The notes under the pieces were generated by a model. It ran no database searches. It saw only the letters and a program-made list of their open reading frames with translations, and was not told the DNA's origin. Below are positions 57,924 through 64,000 of a stretch of DNA of 64,000 bases, in pieces; within the stretch, counting starts at the first letter, position 1; each line of letters begins with the position of its first letter. The DNA comes from Castellaniella defragrans_A (GTDB lineage: Bacteria > Pseudomonadota > Gammaproteobacteria > Burkholderiales > Burkholderiaceae_B): the NCBI RefSeq assembly GCF_040394755.1, contig NZ_JBEBRQ010000005.1, one strand, 5' to 3'. Made by a program: the position numbers and the translations under genes.

Positions 57924-60203
57924 ATGGGTGAGTACAAGAAGTTATGGTGGACGCTGATCGGCGTCCTGGCAGTGACCTTTGCCTTACTGGGGTGGATGGG
58001 CAAAGAGGTCTATCACCAGGCGCCCCCGATTCCGCAGCAGGTGGTGACGGCTGCCGGCAAGGTGCTGATGACCCAGGAGGACGTCCTCAAGGGGCAGAGC
58101 GCCTGGCAGTCGGCAGGCGGGATGACCGTCGGGTCGATCTGGGGCCACGGCGCCTATCAGGCCCCGGACTGGACCGCCGATTGGCTGCACCGCGAGCTGA
58201 CCGCCTGGCTCGATCTGGCCGCGCACGATCTCGCCGGGGTGCCGTATGCCCAGTTGGATGGTGATTCCCGGATCGTGCTCCAGCATCGCCTGAAAGAGGA
58301 ATATCGCAAGAATACGTTCGATCAGGCGACCGGCACGGTCACGGTGTCCGAGCGCCGCGCGCAGGCCATGGCGCAGACCGCGGCCTACTACGACAAGCTG
58401 TTTGGCGATGATCCGGCGCTGCATTCTTCGCGCAATAGCTTCGCGATGAAGGAGGATACGCTGCCCGGCGCCCAGGCGCGCGCCTATCTGGGGGATTTCT
58501 TTTTCTGGACCGCGTGGTCGGCCGCGACCGAGCGGCCGGGCATGAGCGCGACCTATACCAATAATTGGCCGCACGAGCCACTGATCGACAACGTGCCCAC
58601 GCCCGAGAACGTGATGTGGTCCATCGTCAGTGTGGTCGTGCTGATCGCGGGCGTTGGTTTGCTGGTCTGGGGCTGGGCCTTCGTTCATCGCGAGCATCCC
58701 GAGGAACCCGCGCCGGCACGCGATCCCATTCTGCAACTGCGGCTGACGCCCTCGCAGCGCGCGCTGGGCAAATATCTGTTCCTGGTGGTCGCGCTGTTCA
58801 TCGCGCAGATCTTCATCGGCGGCTTTACCGCGCACTATACCGTCGAGGGCCAGACCTTCTACGGCATCAATGTCTCGCAATGGCTACCGTATTCGCTGGT
58901 GCGCACCTGGCACATCCAGGCCGCGATGTTCTGGATCGCCACGGGCTTTCTGGCTGCGGGCCTGTTCCTCGCCCCGATCATCAACGGCGGCAAGGACCCC
59001 AAGTTCCAGAAGCTCGGCGTCGATGTCCTGTTCTGGGCTCTCGTCGTGGTGGTCGTCGGTTCATTTGCCGGCAACTTTCTCGCCATCGCGCATCTGATGC
59101 CGGCCGAATTGAATTTCTGGCTGGGGCACCAGGGCTATGAGTACGTCGAACTGGGCCGTGTCTGGCAGATCGGCAAGTTCCTCGGCGTCGTATTCTGGCT
59201 GGTCCTGATGCTGCGCGGCATCGTGCCGGCCCTCAAGGCCAAGGGCGACAAGAATCTGCTGGCCCTGTTCAGTGCTTCGGTCATCGCCATCGGCCTGTTC
59301 TACGGCGCGGGTCTGGCCTACGGCGAACACACGCACCTGTCCATCATGGAGTACTGGCGCTGGTGGGTGGTGCACCTGTGGGTGGAGGGTTTCTTCGAGG
59401 TCTTTGCGACCACGGCGCTGGCCTTCATCTTTTCGTCCATGGGTCTGGTGTCCAAACGTGGCGCCACCACCGCCAGCCTGGCCTCGGCCGTGCTGTTCAT
59501 GCTGGGCGGCGTGCCCGGTACCATGCACCACCTGTACTTCGCGGGCACCACGACGCCCATCATGGCGATCGGCGCCTCCTTCAGCGCGCTCGAGGTGGTG
59601 CCCCTGGTGGTGCTGGGCTACGAGGCCTGGGAGAACTGGCGCCTGAAGGCGCGCGCGCCCTGGATGGAAAACCTGCGCTGGCCCCTGACTTTCTTTGTGG
59701 CGGTGGCGTTCTGGAACATGCTGGGCGCCGGGGTGTTCGGCTTCATGGTGAACCCGCCCATCTCGCTCTACTATATCCAGGGCCTGAACACCACGGCCGT
59801 CCATGCGCATGCCGCGCTGTTCGGGGTGTACGGTTTCCTCGCCCTGGGCTTCACGATTTTCGTGTTGCGCTATATCCGCCCGACCATGCAGTTCAATGAG
59901 GGTCTCATGCGCACGGGCTTCTGGTGCCTGAACATCGGCCTGGCGATGATGATCGCCCTGAGCCTGTTGCCGATCGGCCTGATGCAGTTCCACGCCAGCG
60001 TCAGCCAGGGAACCTGGTGGGCGCGCAGCGAAACCTTCATGCAGCAGGACATCCTGGAAACCCTGCGTTGGATGCGGACCTTCGGCGATGTCGTGTTCAT
60101 CGTCGGCGGCCTGTCGGTCATGTGGCAGGTCGTGACGGCGCTGTGGGGCTCGCGGGCCTCGGACGCGGCGCCTGAAGGCGTGCTTGCTGCGCAGCATTCC
60201 TGA
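57924..60203 (+). CDS. norB: quinol-dependent nitric oxide reductase (qNor)
   Basis: A 759-residue single-subunit enzyme reducing 2 NO to N2O with quinol electrons. An N-terminal helix and periplasmic domain (about 20-220) replaces NorC. The heme-copper oxidase-like part has the histidine ligands in TWHIQAAMFWIAT, YWRWWVVHLWVEGFFEVFAT, VPGTMHHLYFAGTT and TAVHAHAALFGVYGF. GAAGGAG RBS at 57911-57917. Controlled by NorR. Detoxifies NO or serves denitrification; no other nitrogen oxide genes are in the window. Confidence 0.95.
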   Translation: MGEYKKLWWTLIGVLAVTFALLGWMGKEVYHQAPPIPQQVVTAAGKVLMTQEDVLKGQSAWQSAGGMTVGSIWGHGAYQAPDWTADWLHRELTAWLDLAAHDLAGVPYAQLDGDSRIVLQHRLKEEYRKNTFDQATGTVTVSERRAQAMAQTAAYYDKLFGDDPALHSSRNSFAMKEDTLPGAQARAYLGDFFFWTAWSAATERPGMSATYTNNWPHEPLIDNVPTPENVMWSIVSVVVLIAGVGLLVWGWAFVHREHPEEPAPARDPILQLRLTPSQRALGKYLFLVVALFIAQIFIGGFTAHYTVEGQTFYGINVSQWLPYSLVRTWHIQAAMFWIATGFLAAGLFLAPIINGGKDPKFQKLGVDVLFWALVVVVVGSFAGNFLAIAHLMPAELNFWLGHQGYEYVELGRVWQIGKFLGVVFWLVLMLRGIVPALKAKGDKNLLALFSASVIAIGLFYGAGLAYGEHTHLSIMEYWRWWVVHLWVEGFFEVFATTALAFIFSSMGLVSKRGATTASLASAVLFMLGGVPGTMHHLYFAGTTTPIMAIGASFSALEVVPLVVLGYEAWENWRLKARAPWMENLRWPLTFFVAVAFWNMLGAGVFGFMVNPPISLYYIQGLNTTAVHAHAALFGVYGFLALGFTIFVLRYIRPTMQFNEGLMRTGFWCLNIGLAMMIALSLLPIGLMQFHASVSQGTWWARSETFMQQDILETLRWMRTFGDVVFIVGGLSVMWQVVTALWGSRASDAAPEGVLAAQHS

Positions 60204-60220
60204 TTCCGGGTTTTTCTCTT

Positions 60221-60253
60221 GACTGCGGCCAGCCCCAAGGGCTGGCCGCAGTC
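60221..60253 (+). terminator. hairpin after norB
   Basis: Perfect 15-bp arms, GACTGCGGCCAGCCC and GGGCTGGCCGCAGTC, around CAA. It lies 18 bases after norB. There is no T run, so it may be an RNA-stabilising or Rho-linked end. Confidence 0.75.
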
Positions 60254-60371
60254 GTATGGGCTTTGCCGCCAGACGCGGCTCAAGAACTCTAGTACCCCCA
60301 GGCGGAAAACGGCATAGAATGGGCTTTCCGGCAGCTCGGCCAGGCGTAGCGCCCGGTCCATCGAAACCGCC

Positions 60372-60842
60372 ATGCTCAAGAACATCGTCCTGATTCTCGC
60401 GATCTTCATCGTCATTCTGCTCGCCCTGAGCTTCGGTGAAACCGCATTCCACGAGGTCTTTGCCTGGATCTCGGCCCTCACCGGCGTGCTGGTGCGCAAT
60501 TTCGACGAGTTGTTCGACGCCATCGCCCGCTACCTGCAACTGCATACCGGCAAAGTCCTGCTCGCCTTCCTGCTGACCATCCCGATCAGCATCTGGGTGC
60601 TGCGCTCGCGCCGGGATGTCCTCGCGGCGCCCGCCACTCAGCGCCGGATTGCCATCGTCCTGGCCCTGTTCCTGGGCTGGCTGGGCGCGCATCGCTTCTA
60701 TCTCGGGCAGATCGGCTGGGGCCTGGGCTACCTGCTCATCTGCTATTGGTTCACACCGCTGGCCGTCATCCTCGGCCTGATCGACGCGATCCGTTATCTA
60801 TTCATGGACGACGAGACCTTCGCGGCCTCGCGGCAGCCTTGA
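60372..60842 (+). CDS. TM2-domain membrane protein
   Basis: A 156-residue protein with the TM2 signature FLGWLGAHRFYLGQIGWGLGYLL after residue 95 and two earlier helices. TM2 proteins have no settled role. The N-terminal helix (NIVLILAIFIVILLALSF) is longer than usual. Confidence 0.87.
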   Translation: MLKNIVLILAIFIVILLALSFGETAFHEVFAWISALTGVLVRNFDELFDAIARYLQLHTGKVLLAFLLTIPISIWVLRSRRDVLAAPATQRRIAIVLALFLGWLGAHRFYLGQIGWGLGYLLICYWFTPLAVILGLIDAIRYLFMDDETFAASRQP

Positions 60843-60878
60843 GGCGCGTGCCGTTTCCCGCGAAAGGGTGGACATAGC

Positions 60879-61601
60879 ATGCGCTTTCTGAACCTGCCCG
60901 CCGCCGAGGCCATCGACGGGCGCGCCGACGAGGACATGATCCCGCAAGCAGCGGCGCTCGGCCCGGTGGCGAGGATCTGGCGGGCGCCTCAGGGGCTGGT
61001 CGTGCCGCGGACCTATGCGGCCCTGCCCGGGTTCGAACAGGCCCGCGCGGCCTTCGAGCGCGCAGGCTGGCCGATCGCGGTGCGGCAATCGGGCGGCGGC
61101 GTGGTGCCGCAGGGGCCGGGCATCCTGAACCTCAGCCTCGCGCTGCCCGTCGAAGGCAGGCCGCTCGACCACTCGGAGGCGCTGTACCGCCTGATTTGCG
61201 GGATCATCCAGACCGCTCTGGCGCCGCTGGGCATCGAGGCCCGCGCCCAGGCCGTCGAGGGCTCGTTCTGCGACGGGCGCTTCAATCTCGCGGTCGGCGC
61301 GCCGGCGCGCAAGGTGGTGGGGACCGCGCAGGTCTGGCGCCGCGTACCGCAAAGCTCGCCAGGGCTGCACGTGGGCCTGGCGCATGCCCTTATCCTTGCC
61401 CGGGTCGATCCCGAGGCTCTGGTCGGCCAGGCCAACCGGCTCGAGGCCGCGCTGGGCACCGGGCGGCGCTACCAGGCTGGGCGCATTGCGTCGCTGGACG
61501 CGTTGTGCCCGCATCCGCCGGCCGATTTTCTGGAGGCGCTCGGGGCCGGGCTGGAGGCGGCGTTGCGCGCGGACTGGCCGGATCTCACCAGGGCTCGCTG
61601 A
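60879..61601 (+). CDS. lipoate-protein ligase A-family protein
   Basis: A 240-residue biotin/lipoyl ligase-fold enzyme. VRQSGGGVVPQGPGILNLSL matches the RxSGGGxVxQGPG core and RKVVGTAQVWRR holds the catalytic lysine-containing loop. May activate lipoate or octanoate, but the exact substrate is unclear. The last 17 bases overlap the SulP gene on the other strand. Confidence 0.85.
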   Translation: MRFLNLPAAEAIDGRADEDMIPQAAALGPVARIWRAPQGLVVPRTYAALPGFEQARAAFERAGWPIAVRQSGGGVVPQGPGILNLSLALPVEGRPLDHSEALYRLICGIIQTALAPLGIEARAQAVEGSFCDGRFNLAVGAPARKVVGTAQVWRRVPQSSPGLHVGLAHALILARVDPEALVGQANRLEAALGTGRRYQAGRIASLDALCPHPPADFLEALGAGLEAALRADWPDLTRAR

Positions 61602-63252
61602 TCGCCCCGGATGCCGGCGCCTCGCCGCCCAGATGCGCGAGCGCGCGCACCAGATTGGGCTGCGCGCCGTCCTCGCCCAGACGGTCCAGCAAGCCCATCC
61701 GCCGCAGCTTGGCGGCCACGCGCGCGTTGGCGCCGCACAGCACCAGCCGGACGCCATGCGCGCGCAGAATGATGGCCAGTTCGTCCAGCGCCTGTAGCGC
61801 AGTCGCATCGGCAAAGGGAACCCGTTCGAGCCGCAGCACCAGCGCCTTGGCGTGCGAACCCGCGAGCGCGTGGCGCAGGCGCTCGACCGCGGCGAAAAAC
61901 AGCGGGCCGCGCACCTCATGGACCTCCACGCCGGGCGGCAGATGCTCGAAATTCCCTGCGGCGAGCTCGTGGCGCAGGAGCTCCTCGCCCTGCGCCACCA
62001 CATCGAAGCTGTCGGCCATGCGGCGCAGGAAATGCAGCATCGCCAGCACGATGCCGATGTTCACCGCCACCACCAGATCGGCGAACACCGTCAGCAGGAA
62101 CGTCACCATCAGGATGACGACATCGGCGCGCGGAGCGCGGCGCGCGAGCCGGATGAAGCGCGGCGCCTCGCTCATGTTCCAGGCGACGACGAACAGCACG
62201 GCCGACAGGGTGGCCAGGGGGATGTGGCGGGCCAGGGGCGCCAGCAGCAGCAGGACCAGCACCAGCGTTACCGCGTGAGTGATGCCGGCCAGCGGGCTGG
62301 TGCCGCCGCTGCGGATGTTGGTGGCGGTCCGGGCAATGGCGCCGGTCGCGGCGATGCCGCCGAACAGGGGCGAGCAGATGTTGGCCAGCCCCTGGCCGAT
62401 CAGCTCGGCGTTCGAGTCATGGCGCGTGCCCGCCATGCCGTCGGCGACCACGGCGGACAGGAGGGATTCGATGGCGCCAAGCATGGCGATCGCGAAGGCT
62501 GGCCCGATCAGGCGCAGCGCCTGGTCCAGCGACCATTGCGGCCAGGCGAATTGCGGCAGGCCGCGCGGGAGGTCGCCAAAGATGCTGCCGATCGTGGCGA
62601 TCTGGGGGAATTGGAAAGTCTCCTGGACCAGCGTGGCGGCCACCAGGGCGAGCAGCGGCCCGGGAATGCGGCGCAGGGCGCGTACCCGGTGCGGCGCGAG
62701 CACCAGGGCGAGTGAGCACAGGCCGAACAGGGTCGTCAGTGGTTTGAGTTGCGGCAGGGCTTGCAGGAGCTGCCAGAGCTTTTCATGGAAGTGGCGTCCG
62801 TGCACGGCCGGCAGGCCGAAGAAATCCTGCCATTGCCCGACCCAGATGATGACCCCGATGCCCGCGGTGAAACCGATGATCACCGGCATCGGAATATAGC
62901 GGATCACCGCGCCCATGCGCGCCAGGCCGAAGCCGCAGAGGATCAGGCCCGCCATCAGCGTGGCGAGCTGCAGGCCGTCGATGCCGTGATCGGCCACGAT
63001 GCCCGAGAGGATGACGATGAAGGCGCCGGTGGGGCCGGCGATCTGGACGCGGCTGCCGCCGCACACGGACACCACCAGACCGGCGATGATGGCCGTATAG
63101 AGGCCTTGTTCGGGCTTGGCCCCCGAGGCGATGGCGAACGCCATGGCCAGCGGCAGGGCGACTACGCCCACGATGACGCCGGCGATGATGTTGGACAGCC
63201 AATGACGCGGGGTCAATAGGCCCGCCCGCCGGGCCTCGATCAAAGCGAACAT
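61585..63252 (-). CDS. SulP family anion transporter with STAS domain
   Basis: A 555-residue transporter: about 12 helices (LPLAMAFAIASGAKPEQGLY is the SulP signature) and a C-terminal STAS domain (VHEVRGPLFFAAVERLRHAL). SulP members move sulfate, bicarbonate or other anions. Divergent from panD, overlapping the lipoate ligase gene end by 17 bases. Confidence 0.92.
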   Translation of the reverse strand: MFALIEARRAGLLTPRHWLSNIIAGVIVGVVALPLAMAFAIASGAKPEQGLYTAIIAGLVVSVCGGSRVQIAGPTGAFIVILSGIVADHGIDGLQLATLMAGLILCGFGLARMGAVIRYIPMPVIIGFTAGIGVIIWVGQWQDFFGLPAVHGRHFHEKLWQLLQALPQLKPLTTLFGLCSLALVLAPHRVRALRRIPGPLLALVAATLVQETFQFPQIATIGSIFGDLPRGLPQFAWPQWSLDQALRLIGPAFAIAMLGAIESLLSAVVADGMAGTRHDSNAELIGQGLANICSPLFGGIAATGAIARTATNIRSGGTSPLAGITHAVTLVLVLLLLAPLARHIPLATLSAVLFVVAWNMSEAPRFIRLARRAPRADVVILMVTFLLTVFADLVVAVNIGIVLAMLHFLRRMADSFDVVAQGEELLRHELAAGNFEHLPPGVEVHEVRGPLFFAAVERLRHALAGSHAKALVLRLERVPFADATALQALDELAIILRAHGVRLVLCGANARVAAKLRRMGLLDRLGEDGAQPNLVRALAHLGGEAPASGAISEPW

Positions 63253-63429
63253 GTACCTACCGATGAAAGGCGGGGCTTATTATATATAGTCGTGGCCGGT
63301 ACGGCTATTGCCGGATGGCGCCGGATGGCGGCGCCCGGTTGCCGCGCGCCGCTCCCGCGCCTTTCGGATTCAATGGAAAGGGCACTAGAATAGTGCCCTC
63401 TCAAACTCAATCGTTTCGCAGGCCATCCC

Positions 63430-63846
63430 GTGAGAAAAATAGTACGCGCCAAACTGCATGGCATCCGCGTCACTGGCGCGGACCTGGATTACCACGGCTC
63501 GATTACGCTGGACCCCGACCATTGCGAAGCCGCCGGCATTCTGCCCATGGAGTTCGTGGACATTTGGAACAAGAATTCCGGCGCGCGCATCAGCACCTAC
63601 GTGATCTACGGCGAGCGCGGCTCGCGCTGCTGCATCCTCAATGGCGCGGCGGCCCGCACCTGTCAGCGTGGTGATGAGGTTATCATTTGCAATTCGGAAT
63701 ACATTGATGAATCGCGCCTCGAGAGCATCAAGCCCGTGATTCTGACTTTCAATCCGGACAACAGTGTGTGCGAACGCCTGGGCTATGCCGTCGGGCGTGA
63801 TGCGCAGGGCCGCCTGAGTTTCAGTATTCTGCAACTGGATTCCTGA
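63430..63846 (+). CDS. panD: aspartate 1-decarboxylase
   Basis: A 138-residue pyruvoyl enzyme making beta-alanine for pantothenate. The self-cleavage site is GS within YHGSITLD (residues 21-28), cleaving before S24 to form the pyruvoyl group. The start is GTG 63430, no ATG being in position. Length and order match PanD. Confidence 0.95.
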   Translation: MRKIVRAKLHGIRVTGADLDYHGSITLDPDHCEAAGILPMEFVDIWNKNSGARISTYVIYGERGSRCCILNGAAARTCQRGDEVIICNSEYIDESRLESIKPVILTFNPDNSVCERLGYAVGRDAQGRLSFSILQLDS

Positions 63847-63903
63847 GATCCGGCGGGCCGCGCCCGCTTGGTCCCGCCGCCGGCGCATGAGGTGAACGTC
63901 GCC

Positions 63904-64000
63904 TTTTTTGCCGCCGGGCCGCCCCAAGGCAAAAGCACCCCCTTTGGGGGCAGCAAGCCGAAGGCGCAGCGTGGGGGCATTTTTTGCCGCCGGGCCGCCC
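63904..64000 (-). repeat. dispersed GC-rich repeat, copy 2 (runs off the window)
   Basis: Inverted relative to the copy at 34845-34940: GCCGCCGGGCCGCCCCAAGG, then AGCAAGCCGAAGGCGCAGCG. A second unit starts at 63980, 76 bases after the first, so it is a tandem array cut by the window edge. Non-coding. Confidence 0.8.

Overview
The window reads as the chromosome of a GC-rich betaproteobacterium, most likely of the Alcaligenaceae (Bordetella/Achromobacter group). This is inferred from the gene content (LIV-type importers, several autotransporters, quinol nitric oxide reductase with NorR, SirB2, YeiH, panD) and from a GC-rich dispersed repeat (34845-34940 and 63904-64000) of a kind common in that family. 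No marker gene here fixes the species. Genes are dense and mostly ordinary, with one clearly foreign 6.1 kb element.

1-9182: an uptake and catabolism operon (livH-livM-livG, a hemerythrin-LivF fusion, an MBL-fold hydrolase, a FAD monooxygenase, a DUF2783 protein), probably importing and hydroxylating an aromatic or organic acid. It is followed on the other strand by a DoxX protein and a FixL/FixJ-type two-component pair. 9230-15546: an MgtA-type Mg2+ P-type ATPase, an orphan low-GC membrane protein, a DUF2269/SDR-DoxX pair and its GbsR/MarR-like regulator with two matching operators. 15679-26122: tRNA-Pro with its terminator, an LtaS-type sulfatase with PldA, a toxin-antitoxin pair, an isoprenylcysteine-methyltransferase-like protein, an OmpR-type two-component system, a trans-sulfuration enzyme, cardiolipin synthase and a PACE efflux protein. 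26690-32044: two tandem autotransporters behind an AT-rich upstream region. 32130-34819: GNAT, a secreted hypothetical protein, a histidine phosphatase and a small membrane protein.

35033-41168: an element integrated into the 3' end of tRNA-Asn(GTT) and bounded by 52-bp direct repeats. It carries a tyrosine integrase next to the intact tRNA, a TrfA-family plasmid replication initiator, and an origin-like region with five 22-bp iterons, a perfect DnaA box, an AT-rich stretch and a GC-rich stretch. It also has a divergent repressor/AlpA-like control region around a perfect 13-bp-arm palindrome, a possible TraK-like gene, and decayed addiction modules (HigA with an internal stop, FitA/VapB-type antitoxin with a truncated PIN toxin). 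It looks like an integrated minimal IncP-like replicon.

41238-64000: a tripartite drug efflux operon (EmrB/EmrA/NodT types) that shares a 22-bp operator with a MarR regulator 3.8 kb away, a third autotransporter, an EamA permease, a patatin phospholipase, a LysR/YeiH divergent pair, SirB2, an SbmA/YddA-like ABC protein, norR and norB with a sigma-54 promoter and three GT-N7-AC NorR-type sites, a TM2 protein, a lipoate-ligase-like protein, a SulP transporter and panD.
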